From positions 1 to 64,000 of the forward strand of contig WEDG01004599.1 of the NCBI GenBank assembly GCA_017591395.1: a stretch of DNA of 64,000 bases. The letters run 5' to 3'. Position numbers and translations under genes: made by a program. This DNA comes from Schistocephalus solidus. Taxonomy: Eukaryota; Platyhelminthes; Cestoda; Diphyllobothriidea; Diphyllobothriidae. This document shows positions 1 through 10,980 of the stretch, piece after piece. The notes under the pieces were generated by a model. It had not been told where the DNA came from. It searched no databases and was given only the letters and a program-made list of their open reading frames with translations. Position 1 is the stretch's first letter. The number at the start of each line of letters is the position of its first letter.

Positions 1-224
1 CCTACTTCCCCTCAATAAAGTGACTTAAAGTTACTATCTCTTTCTCCATCAATATACATTTTTGTAGGAGATTTAAACACCTTATGCACTTTTCGTCATC
101 GTAAGTGACATTCATTAGAGTTATCAGGCTTTTGTCCGCTGGGCAGGAGGAGAAGTAGTAACATAATATCTGTCTTTGCAATCCTTTTCTGTTTGTATAC
201 AATTTTGTTTTTCAGATTTTCGTG
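1..224. other. No gene seen
   Basis: Unassigned AT-rich sequence at the window edge. The short open frames here have no recognisable domain. Confidence 0.4.
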
Positions 225-300
225 TGAATGTGGCGGAGTTGTTAGGTGCGTCTTAACATGTTTCTGCGATGAGGGTTCGACTCCCGACAGTGGCATCAAT
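225..300 (+). repeat. tRNA-derived SINE-like head
   Basis: A box A-like stretch begins at 231 (TGGCGGAGTTGTTAGGTGCG). A box B-like stretch lies at 274-284 (GGTTCGACTCC), spaced about as in a tRNA. The T-stem pairs only partly and no clean cloverleaf forms, so this looks like a pol III promoter relic of a tRNA-derived SINE rather than a functional tRNA gene. No body or tail of a SINE family was delimited. Confidence 0.4.
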
Positions 301-452
301 ATTCTCCCACGCAGATGAATCATCAGCGTTTGTGTTTTCCATACCTTTTAGGATTCTATGCGAATGCATTTTATTTATAAATCTTCTTAAATAAATGTGC
401 TATGGTGCAATAATATTCAGCCGTCAGACTTCTCATAAGCATCCCTCATAAA
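301..452. other. No gene seen
   Basis: Unassigned sequence between the SINE-like head and a short repeat cluster. Confidence 0.35.
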
Positions 453-560
453 AATTCGTACGCGAATCGGACGCGAATCGGATACGACCGTACGAATGGT
501 CGGAAGCGAATCGAATACTACCATGACGACCTAATTCGTACGCGAATCGGATCCGAAAAA
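453..560. repeat. Short GC-rich repeats with palindromic core, exactly 80 bp apart
   Basis: The 18-base word AATTCGTACGCGAATCGG occurs at 453-470 and again at 533-550. Degenerate CGCGAATCGGA pieces lie between. The core TTCGTACGCGAA is close to palindromic. It is CpG-rich in an AT-rich context. Function unknown; it could be a remnant of a terminal-repeat array or a small satellite. Confidence 0.5.
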
Positions 561-984
561 TTCGTATCCAATTTTTCAACCGCACAGCGGAACCCCTTTC
601 TCTTTCTTTAGACCCCCCAGCTAGGTAAACGCTTTAAAAACGACCCCCATTACATTCGAAGACAATTTCTTCCAATGATAAGGTGAATATCGTAAGACTG
701 AGCAAGAAAGTAAAGTATATTTTGTTTAAAAAAGTGTTAAAAATGGAGGTATACAAAAATAAGACTGAAATCTGTCCGCAATTGAAGTCACTGGACTAAT
801 CCTGTATCGAGGGACCCGGCAATCCGACTGCCGGTTCAATGGATCTCCCCTCTAAAATTCAAAGGCAGTGAATTTAGTCTGTGCGTGAGTACACAATGGA
901 TTTTGAAATGCTAATTATAAAAGCATCATAATCAGCTTGCTTTTTAATGCAGGCAATTGTTGTAGATAATGTTAACAAATTTGA
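561..984. other. No gene seen
   Basis: Unassigned sequence downstream (on the minus strand) of the DUF4806-type gene; it may include that gene's 3' flank. No conserved reading frame recognised. Confidence 0.3.
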
Positions 985-1572
985 CTAACCGTCAAGACTC
1001 TTCGCGATGGTAGCCTTAAGGCCCCTTTTGTGAAGTCGATCGTATGCCTTCTTAAAGGCATTCTTTAAAGCCCTCTCCAGCTGTAATTTGTCGGCTTTTT
1101 GTGGATTATTTCACCTATTAAAAACTCTGCGGCAACATGATTAAGTAATTAATGAGCTTTTACTTACCCAGAATAACAGCGTAGAGAGGGGAAGCAAAAA
1201 AGGCCTTTTTGTCTTGGTGCCTACCGTAGAAAGTCAAGGTGTAGGTAACCTTGTCAGCAAAAAGGGCAGAAAATATGCAATCAGCAAAACTGCTGACGCT
1301 ATCGCCACCAAAGGAAGCTAAATACGTTACCTAGTAAGATGGTTAATAATGTGCAGGCTACCTACCAATTGCTCCCTGCAGGATTTTTCTGCGACGTCTT
1401 CGGTTATGGTGTCCAGGTCATCAAGGGCCAAAACTGGTTTAAATATTTGACATTTTGACGATGGTTGGGGTGCTTGGGTGGCGGATATCACCAAACGTTC
1501 CTCCAGAAGTCGCCGCAATGCAGCCACCTCTACCTTCAAGTCATGCAAATGGCGCAATTCTTGAGTATGGCA
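985..1572 (-). CDS. DUF4806-type gene, 3' exons (paralogue B)
   Basis: This is the 3' part of a spliced minus-strand gene. Exon 1,366-1,572 encodes a leucine-rich helix ([19 protein letters not shown]) followed by a DUF4806-like start ([20 protein letters not shown], then REQL). A 35-nt GT-AG intron (1,331-1,365) leads to exon 1,168-1,330, with [21 protein letters not shown] and TFYGR, ending at a CTGG/GTAAGT donor. A terminal exon up to the stop at 985-987 carries a basic helix ([16 protein letters not shown]). The domain order (REQL-x-YL-x-GG, then LF-x-D, then a Gly-Arg/Lys region) is what I recognise as DUF4806, a domain of unknown function. The last exon needs a one-base shift at its 5' end to stay in frame, so the gene is decayed or the sequence has an indel. 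Upstream exons were not found. The assignment rests on recall, not on a search. Confidence 0.55.
1331..1365 (-). other. 35-nt spliceosomal intron (paralogue B)
   Basis: A GT-AG interval of exactly 35 nt lies between two exons that join in phase 0 inside the conserved domain. The paralogue has an intron of the same length at the homologous position (3,591-3,625). Introns this short are characteristic of flatworms. Confidence 0.6.
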
Positions 1573-1714
1573 CTGCATGAACCATCGATGGTAAGCTCTG
1601 CCTGATTAGTGCCTTTAGTGTTTGGCAGGCGTTATTCGGGTTGCTCTCCCATAACAAATGCCGAACATGGAGGTGTGGTGGCACGCCTTGGGGCGGCTAG
1701 GGCTTAGGGGACCC

Positions 1715-1935
1715 AGCCGCGCCAGCCACCTGTGTCCTTTCCCGCCTCCGGTCTTCTTGACTCTGTCTTGACACCGGGCTCAGGTGGGGGAGGAGGAGAG
1801 AGTGCGGTAGATGCAGCGCAAGTCTACTATCACTTTAAACTAAATCACGCGCAAGTCACCGTCCCTGCTGAACTTTCCCGTGAGCATACGGTGGACATCG
1901 TCGGACTACGACGGTCGAACTGTCGTGTGTTTGGT
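1715..1935. repeat. Dispersed repeat family, copy 1
   Basis: This matches 10,133-10,325 over about 190 bp at visibly moderate identity. Shared words include CGCCTCCGGTC, GAGAGTGCGGTAG, GCAAGTCTA and CACTGTCCCTGC or its close variant. It is more GC-rich than its surroundings. An 85-residue open frame crosses it, but the second copy does not keep the frame, so I read it as a non-coding repeat of unknown type. Confidence 0.55.
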
Positions 1936-2699
1936 TCTGTGACCACGTCACCTTTTCCGGTGGCGCCTACTGCCGTCTACGAAAATTGTCTTTTTAAGGT
2001 ATAAGCTTACCCGCGTAGGAGCGATACTGTGCGATAGGCAGTGTTTTACTTGAATCACTGCTTCCCAACGAATTGTCCTAAAACAGCGTTAATGGTGGTA
2101 ATTGTTCTGCATACTGATGAGGATGAGACGGAGGACAAGTTTGTGACATAAACATGTAGATCTATTGGAAATTTCGTGTTCCTTCTTGGACGTTCAGTAT
2201 GAATTCCATCGTCAGACATAATGAGCTACAACCCTACAGGAAAAGAAGGGATTAGGAATATAAAATAGCTAAAATAGCTAACGCATCATCGAGGTGCACT
2301 AGCAACCAATCAAATTCCAGCTACGATTGACGTACGACCGGTCAAGCTTCGAATTGTATTTCATTTCTATTAGGGATGCAACGAATTAGCCTTTGTTGTG
2401 ACTTCTCCGTCCCCGATTGAGAGCAGATTAAAGCAGTTCACCACTGGCGTTAATTTTAGAAGCAGGTGAACGTTTAAGCTCGTATATCTCATAGGGATAA
2501 CCTCCGGGACGTGCAATAATCCTCAGTGAAGGAATATTTGGATAGCCGCAGGATCATTTAGTCCAAGTTAATAACCCCCAACTTTAGAGACTGGACAATC
2601 CACTCAAGATTTATTCCAAACCAACGTGTCTTCTACACTAAGGTAGAGACTAAAACTTCGTAAACTCAAAGGAGCTCAAATTCCAAAGCAATTTTAAAC
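1936..2699. other. No gene seen
   Basis: Unassigned intergenic sequence between the two DUF4806-type paralogues. Confidence 0.35.
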
Positions 2700-2840
2700 G
2701 ACGCCCCTAATAGCAATCTATATCAGCCGTATATCGCCCGGATATCGAAATTTCGAGATACATATGTCGACTGTATATCGACTTTGTCCTCTTTGCCGAT
2801 ATATGTCCAATATCGAAATGTCGAGATTTGTCGAAATAGA
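2700..2840. repeat. Degenerate palindromic ATATCGA-rich cluster
   Basis: Repeated short words (TATATCG, ATATCGAAATTTCGAGATA, CATATGTCGAC, TATATCGAC) form overlapping dyads. A loosely similar ATATCG/CGATTAAT cluster is seen at 51,010-51,110. Possible hairpin-forming or transposon-end sequence; no family assigned. Confidence 0.35.
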
Positions 2841-3222
2841 CGAAAAAGGGTCGGATACTTCCTACGTTACCCCCCATTTAAAACGAATACATACGGAACG
2901 CCCATTATTATTCCTTTACCGTGACCGCCAACAACGTAACCATTACTTCCCATCCTATTTAGCTCGCGTATACGCCACTGCAGTCGCATTTTTCCCTTTT
3001 CTCAACGTGTTGAAAAAAATGTAAACACACAGTTGATGGAAATATAAAAAATGTGTATTATATAACGTCCATAATAATATATGTACAATAATGGATATCA
3101 GTCTACTTAATATAAACAATACGGGGTTGTGGAATACGTTCAATCAGGGGTTAGCCGGGTTGTCAAGATGAGGGTTTGGAGTGGAGGTGGCTAGTCCTGG
3201 GTGGCATTCTAAAAATAGACAG
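2841..3222. other. No gene seen
   Basis: Short open frames only. It includes the 3' flank of paralogue A on the minus strand. Confidence 0.3.
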
Positions 3223-4185
3223 TTAAGCAATATGAAAGCAAATCAACTGACCATAAAAGGGTAATTCAGGGACGTGCCTTTGAACCCTTTTGCCGGCGGC
3301 GTCGAGGGACCTTTTCAGGCGCCTTACAAATGCAGCCTCCAACTCATAAAGGTTTAGACGGCCGCCGCCATTTCCACCTAACGTACAGCTCTAAATTGTT
3401 TGAAATTTACAAGCGATGTTATAACCCACCTGTAATAAGTTCATAAAATTTTGACCCTGATAAAGCATCTTTTCCTTTTTCGTCCTTGGAAATTCAGTTC
3501 CAAGACGATAGCATCATCGAAAATCGCATAAAATATGCGCTTTACGAAGTCGTCCGTATTTCGGCCCCCAAGGCAGAGTAAATATGACTCCTAATTGAAA
3601 ATGTAAACAATTGACGGGTACTAACCAGTTCCCTGCGGAAATTTGGATCCAGCAGCCGTTCATGTAAGTCTCTGAAAGCAGCACGGCTGGCTATCGGCTG
3701 TGCGACTGGATTTACGGGGATCTCAATACTCATTTGGATGGGAGCTGTACTTGTTGTCGGTTGAGTAAGCTCCACCGTTCGCAGTTTTGTTAAAATACGA
3801 CGTTGTGTGGCCTGCATTTGTAGCTGCCGTTTCGCAAGTATGTTGAAACGTCGAAATATTTCCGTCTGAAATTCCAGATGAAAATTTTGTTCAGATGCGT
3901 CTAGAACAATGAATACTCATAAGATGACAGTCTTACCTGCTTGCTGAGGACGTCTTCTGGAAGGCAGAGTTTCCCCTGATGTCTCAGACACGGCATTTAA
4001 TTGTTCTTCCTATTCATACTTCGGCTGGTAGGTATACATTAAGTGACAACATACGACGACTTACCTCTTCCACTGAAGAGGAGGACAACACAGGAGGGTA
4101 CACTAAACCGCTCGTCTTAGACCTTCGATTCCTAACCCATATACCAATCAACTTCTTCACTACACCTATACTAGGTGAAGTGGAT
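3223..4185 (-). CDS. DUF4806-type gene, several exons (paralogue A)
   Basis: A spliced minus-strand gene read as: exon 4,065-4,185 (acidic end LSSSSVEE, donor GAAGAG/GTAAGT), a short exon ending at 3,937 (donor GCAG/GTAAGA), exon 3,626-3,865 (acceptor TTTCAG; helix, then FRDLHERLLDPNFRREL), a 35-nt intron, exon 3,430-3,590 (ESYLLCLGGRNTDDF, YAIFDDAIV, LNFQGRK, then FYELIT) and a terminal exon 3,223-3,377 (LYELEAAFVRRLKRSLDAAGK) with stop at 3,223-3,225. It is a clear paralogue of the gene at 985-1,572, with the same domain and the same intron position and length. One extra base in an A-rich run near 3,480 breaks the frame between FQGRK and FYELIT. The first two exons are the least certain, and two reading frames are possible for the 3,937-3,975 exon. 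Function unknown. Confidence 0.55.
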
Positions 4186-4785
4186 CTAAGGGAAAATTAG
4201 ATATGAGACCTAACTTACAGGCAGCGAATGGTGAAACTCCTGCCCTGTGTTTGCCGTTCAAAGGCAGATTGAAGTCATCGTCCTTTCTATCCACATTGCC
4301 ATCACCAACATATACAACTTTGTCAATATATACCCCAAATATGTCGCACCGTTCACCTCCATGATATGCATTAAAAATCGAAACCGCGCGGTTTAGATTT
4401 TTTTTCTTTTGAATTGAATTGAAATAACTCTTACCATGTTAAATGATATACTAGACCCAATGTCCCACACTTAATTCTTATAGCTGCTTGCCCTCTCCCA
4501 CCAACCTCTGTATTCCATCTAGCTTCCCCCATTCAGTTGTAACTACCAAAGGCATATCTTCGTCTTAACCCTATAGTGCTTCGATATCCGAAAGTTATAT
4601 TCATACACCTGTCATGTAAACCTGTCAGCCTTTTGTTACTGACTTTCTTTATACCAATAGTTCTGGTGTAGTTGGCAGTTACTATCCAAACAACAATAAC
4701 TTACAACTTAATTGTCCACCTACAATTTTTTTCTAAAAAAACAATTACCCTAGTTTGACTACTCGAAATTCAGTAGATGTTATAT
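4186..4785. other. No gene seen
   Basis: AT-rich sequence with no recognisable frame; it may contain the upstream exons or promoter of paralogue A. Confidence 0.3.
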
Positions 4786-4789
4786 TCTT

Positions 4790-6575
4790 TCCTACTTTTC
4801 TAACCGCAGCCAGAATGTCTTAGTAGGTAATAGCTACTCGAAGCCTCAGCTGATCACAAGTGGTATTTATCAAGGCGTGGTTTTAAGTCCCCTCCTCTTA
4901 ATTCTATACATAAACGAAATTTTACCAGTACTCAAAAATTCAAAAGTTTTCGTTAACGCTGAGGACGTCAAGTGCATTAACTCATTTTCTAGGTACACGG
5001 CTAATACTTGCGCTGATAAAATCAACACTGACCTATTTATGCTCTCACGTTGGAGCTCTAGTTGGCTGATGGAATTTTATCCATCCAAGAGTAGTTTCCT
5101 GTGTTTTGGCCCCACCAAGCTTCCTGGACCCCCATATATTTAAATAAAGTCCACTTTTAGAGCGATCAACCATACGATACTTAGGCCTAATTTACACGAA
5201 TAAGCTACCATTATCACCTCATGCAGATCGAATTTATGCAAAGGCTGCACAGATATTTGATTTTATATCACATAATTACTTCTTTCTAGAAATAAAGTTA
5301 AAAGTATACTGCATGTTTGTTCTTCCCATCCTAGAATACTGCTGTCCCCTCTGTGGTTTGATGACCGTCTCTGACCGCTATAAGATTGAAAATGTTCAGA
5401 GCGTTTTAACTCGAAAACTAATTTCTCTTTCTTGATCAAGTATCTCTTATACGAACGGATGTCAGTTAGCGAACATTAAATTTCTGTGGGTCAGAAGTCT
5501 CAAAGCCAGTTTTTACTTCCTATTTCGCGTTAACCCTAGCCCAAATTTCCCACGCATTAAAGCTTTCACTCCGGTAGATCGACCTTATGCCACTCGTAAT
5601 TCCCCTATGATCATTTCACCACCCCTTAGCTCCACAACTAACCGTTATCGTTTTTTGGCTTCCAAATATGCCTTCATATGGACTAATTTTCCAATTGAAA
5701 GTAGGCTGTCATCTACATTAACGGTTTTTAAAACCAACTTACGTAAAAAGTCGGTAATGTCCGTTTCCTTCCCAGACTCGCAACATTTGGACTTTGAAAA
5801 AGGCCCTTCTGGTATTTGAGGTGGTTCTTCTGATATTATATTAGTTTCTAAATATGTTTACATTACCCTTTGCAGAGTTAATCTTCGCAGCCGCTTTTTC
5901 ATCCCTTCCTCTTTTCAACCATCATTACCAACTCTTGACAACCTTGATGCGTTTCTCCGTTTTTGCAACCCTGACGATGACCTCCGTGGCCTCCGTTGAT
6001 GATCGTGGCAGGTTTTGTGGTTTTCGCCACCTTGTCGGTGAACTATGCAGTCAGGAAGGTAGTATCTAGGTGTTGATCTCGTGATCTCTACTGTCCCCGC
6101 TTCGCTTCGACCCTGTTGTCTACGATGAGCTCCTACTGTCTCACCTCCATGATAATTGTAAACAGTAGCTCTGGCTTTTATATGATCTCTTCAGCGTCAA
6201 TGAGCGTTGAAGCCTCATGCATCAACATCACTGCATCATACCAATCCTAGCAACTCTATCTATTAATTCTTTAGGGACGCAGGTTTTGCTGCTTAAGTTT
6301 TTTTTAATTGGGGGCTCGTTGAACTCTGCCCCCGAGTTAACCATAGCAGTTTTTTCACTGCTGCTTTCCTAGCCCACCATATATTCCACAAATTGTTGAC
6401 TATTCTTTTGAAAATTATCAATCGTTGTGAATCGGATGTGCCTGCCATACTACTAATTTCTGCTATTCATGCAAAGCAGTTATTGTCCACTTTGCATTTA
6501 TTTATACAGCAGTACTAAGAGTGTAATGAGTGGTCCTCTGCGCCTTAAATATACTATTTATTTATTTATAAGAAG
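4790..6575 (+). pseudogene. 5'-truncated LINE, family X (copy X1)
   Basis: The 3' part of a non-LTR retrotransposon. It opens inside the RT palm with SNRSQ, then QGVVLSPLLLILYINEI and FVNAEDVKC, a decayed form of the catalytic ADD box. A thumb-like stretch (WSSSWLMEFYPSKSSFLCFG) follows. Frames are broken many times from 5,145 on; a readable piece of the C-terminal region (FLASKYAFIWTNFPIESRL) lies near 5,650-5,710. The 3' UTR ends at about 6,575 with CGCCTTAAATATAC and a (TTTA)n tail. Relatives are at 42,143-44,175 and 58,203-60,998, and all begin at nearly the same RT position. Jockey/CR1-type by RT style. Confidence 0.75.
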
Positions 6576-8406
6576 TACCAAAACCCCACGTTAATAGCAC
6601 AAATGAAATAAGTGGATCCCTATACGTCAACAAGTCCGGTAACCCAGCGTTCCTGTGTGTTTCTGAAGCTATGCTCAGCATAGCGACCTAACCCGCGAAC
6701 CGCTATGAACTGCAGTCAAAACTGTCAATGAGTATGCGGATTATTTCCGTCTGTACATTTGCCACTATCTAAGCTAAACCTTTAACTCACCCCTCAAAAC
6801 CCCAAACAAGAACCCTTACGACCAGGGTGATCCTTTCTCCCGTATTTATTCCCAGATAAATCAGGTGGTCCCCTCACTGGAGCAATTCGTTCTACATAAC
6901 AGGTAGGTAACACTAATCATCCATATTTAGATTAAGGGATCACGTTGCTTGCCCGATCGCAGAATTAGTGGGCTGTGAATCGTGCCCTAGAAACATCAGG
7001 CGCTGAGAAACAAATCCAAGAATATTCAGAGGCAGAGTCAACGACCTGCTGTTTGAGGACGTATGTTAGCTAAACTGCACCAACTTCTGACCGACTATCA
7101 TCACGCGGAAAACTGCTGACACGCAGCGACTGGCACCAAATGCTCACTTTATAGCAATTGACATATTCGCGTAACCCGAAATTAAAATTTCAAAAAAGGT
7201 CCATTAAAAAATCGTACACCTGATTTATGCAGCTAACCAGGCCTTTGGCTGGCTAACGCTCTTCAACGGAAGCTAATTCAGCATCCAATGCAACATAAAA
7301 CTGAGGATGTACAAGTTTTTTGTTCTGTCTGAATTCTTTTCTTGTTTGATACTTGGACTGTTTGAGATGGGCAAGCGATAAGGCTTAACCATTTTTGTCT
7401 TAGCTGCCACCGAAGGATACTTAGGACAAAATGATAGGAAAGAACCACAGGGTTAAAGTTACACAGAGACCGGAAGCAACCATCAGGAGCCAGGTTATGA
7501 TCCCGATAGGCCAACAGCCATGGCAGCAAACATCTGGAGTCGTTTACCGGATCTAGTGCAGTTGTAATAAAAGACTACTTAGGGGAAAGTGCGCAGTTAC
7601 TCCGCACGCGAACGGCCGAACATGCAGCAAAAGTGAGAAGGAATGACGCGAACTCATAGATTGCGGCTTGTTCGGCGGGACCTAGCCACACCTTCCAGTT
7701 TTATTAGGTCAACCTTCTTGCAAGAGCGACAGCCGCGTCAGCTGCAAACTGCTTGTTTCCTGGTTCTCCGGCCAGCATTCAATTTCCATGCGCCATAACC
7801 TCCCGCCTCCATATTTTGTGCGCTATTTTTACCTATGTAAAATATTAAGCCACGCGTGGAAAAACGAAAAATGACCAGCAGTCCTTGTGATAGCCGGCAA
7901 AAATTACCGAGTAACCGTCTCACCAATAACCAATAACGGGATTACCTTATGGCCATTAACGACTCCGGTACGGATCGACAAGCAATCATGGCATCAAATA
8001 CGACCACCAGCAATTGTAGGCCTGTGGTTGTCTTGCAACTGCGTCCTATAAATATTGTGCTCCGATTGCTTCTATTACCCTTCTCTGTTACTTCCCTGAT
8101 GATGGGTTCGAATGAGAATGCGAAACGTCAGGGTATTCAACTTCTTGTCCCAGTGCGTGCTTCTTCTTATTCTGACGTGCTTCCAAAACTTGTCTGCTTT
8201 GTTCGGTCGACAAAAAGTAATAATATCTTATTTGAACAATGGTGCAAGTTAAAGTAACCTAATAAGCGGAGACGATTATCGTGTGATATTTTGGCAGCGA
8301 ACGCTTGTATGGCCCCCCCGTCTTGACACGGGAACAGAAACCGCCCGTAACATTAGTGGCTTTGCACAAAGTTGCAGGGAAATAAGGGGAGGGCATCAAG
8401 TAAGAT
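6576..8406. other. No gene seen
   Basis: No conserved domain on either strand. An open frame of 102 codons (7,949-8,257, plus) and one of 83 codons (7,278-7,529, minus) have no recognisable motif and are probably chance frames. Confidence 0.35.
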
Positions 8407-8450
8407 TGGGGTTTAGGGTTAAAATTTAGGTTATAGTAGGAGTTAGGGTT
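8407..8450 (+). repeat. Degenerate TTAGGG-like interstitial patch
   Basis: Irregular GGTTTAGGGTT, TTTAGGTTATAG and GTTAGGGTTGG words within 45 bp. TTAGGG is the usual metazoan telomere repeat. This is too short and degenerate to be a telomere; at most it is an interstitial relic or a chance G/T-rich stretch. Confidence 0.35.
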
Positions 8451-9394
8451 GGTGCTAGAATTAGATTAACGGACTATTTAACCTTCGTGAAATTTAGCAC
8501 CAGGCGACCTGTATTGATTGGGAACGTTCAATTTCCCCTGTCTTATCCTGGAAGTGGCGTATAAGCAATCAAAACAAATAAAATTTTTGCATTCTCTTTA
8601 ACCGTCTGCTTGCAAAAATGTAGATGGACTGCTTTCAGCTAATCATAGTGGCCTTTGGAACCATCCTGGGACGACCGGTATGAGCTTCGCAACGTGAGAA
8701 CTACAGGAAACCACTATAAAATTAAAAGTAGCCTCTATACAACCTAACCAGGTCTGATAAAAACTTTTAACACTATGGCCCATGATATGACTTCGAAAAT
8801 CAAGATAAAGTAGGTTTGTGTACTTACTTTAGCCCTCTTCAATGTCATGTTCCCCACAAAGCTGATGAGCGATGATTCTTAGGAGCAACCTGGTATGTTT
8901 ACTGAACCTGCCGGGGCGGTCAAGAACATTTTGAGAGCCAGTTTGGTTGACATTCTCTTGGCTGATAATTGCACACTGCACACCCCAACTGAAGTGAATA
9001 TCTAGCGAAATCGGAACAATTTGGTTTTTAGGTTCCCCAACATCGAGTTACCATAATTAACGGAGAAAGCAAGCATAATGCTTCCATTGAAGAATAAACG
9101 ATATCCTATCCCATCTTCAACGACGACAGTTCAGTCGTGATAGACAAATTCTCCTATGTTTTGAAGAAACATTTCCTCAAGCGGCACAGTTGATTATTAA
9201 TTTGCAGCCCAGACAGTCGAACATTCAGATTGCCTTCATTGTCTTGAATAAATCGCTGGGACACCCCTCGGCACTAAATTTAGCCTGTTCAGGGCCATCT
9301 TCTTGATAAGACATCCGTACGACGCGTACCCACGAATAGTTTATAAGAAAAACTAAGCACAGAAACTCAATCCCTTGGCAGATGGACGCTAACC
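8451..9394. other. No gene seen
   Basis: Unassigned sequence with no recognisable coding or repeat signal. Confidence 0.3.
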
Positions 9395-9465
9395 GAGCAG
9401 TGGCACTATGGTTCAAGTGTTTGACATCTAACCAAAAGATCGTGGTTTGAACCTTACGGGTCGCT
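9395..9465 (+). repeat. tRNA-derived SINE-like head
   Basis: A box A-like TGGCACTATGGTTCAAGTG begins at 9,401 and a box B-like GGTTTGAACCT lies at 9,444-9,454, the spacing of a tRNA. Stem pairing is weak and the boxes deviate, so this is likely a decayed tRNA-derived retroposon rather than a tRNA gene. Confidence 0.4.
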
Positions 9466-10132
9466 CTCCTGGTTTGCTGATTAATAAGCCAGAAATTGTC
9501 ATGCGAGTGTTGGCAATCTCATTCTACATACTCAACCCCTCTCTGCAAAGCCTTCTTCAGGAAATACTGAAGGTGAAACAACAAGACTGGATTCCAGACA
9601 CTCACTTCCTGCATAGACAGACACACCCAGCAACTTTGGGATGGTGAAGCAAGCCTGTTTTCGAAGGAGCGAGTGAGTTGCGAGACTTTTCACTGAAAGA
9701 CGGTGGATGTTTCATTTAAGGTAATGGCATCATAGGTGCTTGTCTCCAAGGGCAGAAAAACGTGAATAGTATAACTGGGAAGCCTAATTAAAATGTCCTA
9801 AAACAATCCAATCTACTTCAACTTTTAAAAATCTTAAATATATTTATGCTCTTTTCAAAATGTAAAGCGTTACTTTCAACGCAATCCAACAAAGTTCCGC
9901 TACTTATAATCTCTATCCCAAACCCAATCTGAAGAAGGTAACCAGCGTCAGTTTTGACGGGAATTCAGATGCCGGGCAGGATTTCTAGCATTTGTGCATT
10001 TCCTACAATTAATTGTTCCTCAAACAATATTCTAATGCTTACCTAGAGTGCAGTAGTATGTTCATGGTCAACACAGTGGAAAGCATAGGTTCAGGCTCAC
10101 GCCACACCAGCAGCCTTCGATCTTTATGACAC
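9466..10132. other. No gene seen
   Basis: It may contain the body of the SINE-like element that starts at 9.4 kb; no boundary is visible. Confidence 0.3.
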
Positions 10133-10325
10133 TCCCACCTGCGCCCAACCACGCCTCCGGTCCTTTTGACTGTCTTGATATCAGACACAAGCAAGTGAGG
10201 TGAGAGTGCGGTAGCTGCTGTGCAAGTCTAATATCACTTAAAACTAATCCACGCGCGAATCACTGTCCCTGCAGCACACTATGGAACTCGTGAGCCGACG
10301 GCCGAACCGTCAGTTGTAAACTGTT
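10133..10325. repeat. Dispersed repeat family, copy 2
   Basis: Same-orientation match to 1,715-1,935, with shorter spacing at its centre. See that entry for shared words. No coding potential is kept between the copies. Confidence 0.55.
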
Positions 10326-10956
10326 GAGTCGGTCCCTTGCTATCTGAGTGAAGGGCGACTTGAATAAATCGAATCGATTATGTGGTACTAAAGATAGCAT
10401 AACCAAACAGCGGAAATAAATTAAACGCATAGAGAAGCTGATATTCTAATGGGGCACAATCATCCACTGGGCTGAAAAGCATACCTATAAGACAGACGGA
10501 AGAAAAGAATGTAAGTTAAATGGACTAGATCCCTTGTGATTTCATTTTTTTTCCAGAAAAAACTTTGGTCTTGCTGTGTGCGACCAACTGGCAACCGCGC
10601 GGGATCCCTGTGCATGTTTCTTATTTTTCCTCAAACTTTGTACTTCATAGTTACTTCCGCCTTCGACACTGGAGTTCAATCTATCGACATACCTGAAAGA
10701 ACGGTCTGGTTTCGCAAATAAGCTATTATACACACAGGACCTTTCTTTGATGTTATAGGTAGGTAAGGCACGCATGACAGGTTATCTTGAACTCCAACCA
10801 GTAGATTCGTAGCTCTCCGACCAGGCTGTTGCGTGATTGGGACATACCGAGACAGACCAATACCGAGTCTGCACTGTTGGCACTTGTTCAAAAGGATGAG
10901 CGGTGGTGGGCAAGTTAACTAACGGTGAGGTACGTTGTCGGTTCCATCTTACCAAT
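10326..10956. other. No gene seen
   Basis: Unassigned flank of the PLE array. Overlapping open frames on both strands lack motifs. Confidence 0.3.
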
Positions 10957-10980
10957 ATATATATAAATATATATATATAT
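10957..10980. repeat. (TA)n microsatellite at the PLE-1 array end
   Basis: An interrupted ATATATA tract abuts the 3' end of PLE-1 copy A with no spacer. (TA)n tracts also flank other PLE ends here (20.30, 20.43 and 24.70 kb), so this may mark the insertion target. Confidence 0.7.

Noticed and set aside
225..300. Functional tRNA gene
   Set aside because: Box A and box B words are present but the T-stem pairs in only three positions and no full cloverleaf forms; treated as a SINE relic.
7949..8257. 102-codon plus-strand frame as a gene
   Set aside because: No domain, no splice-consistent neighbours, unremarkable composition.
8407..8450. Telomere or telomere-associated end
   Set aside because: TTAGGG-like words are few, irregular and internal; no array.
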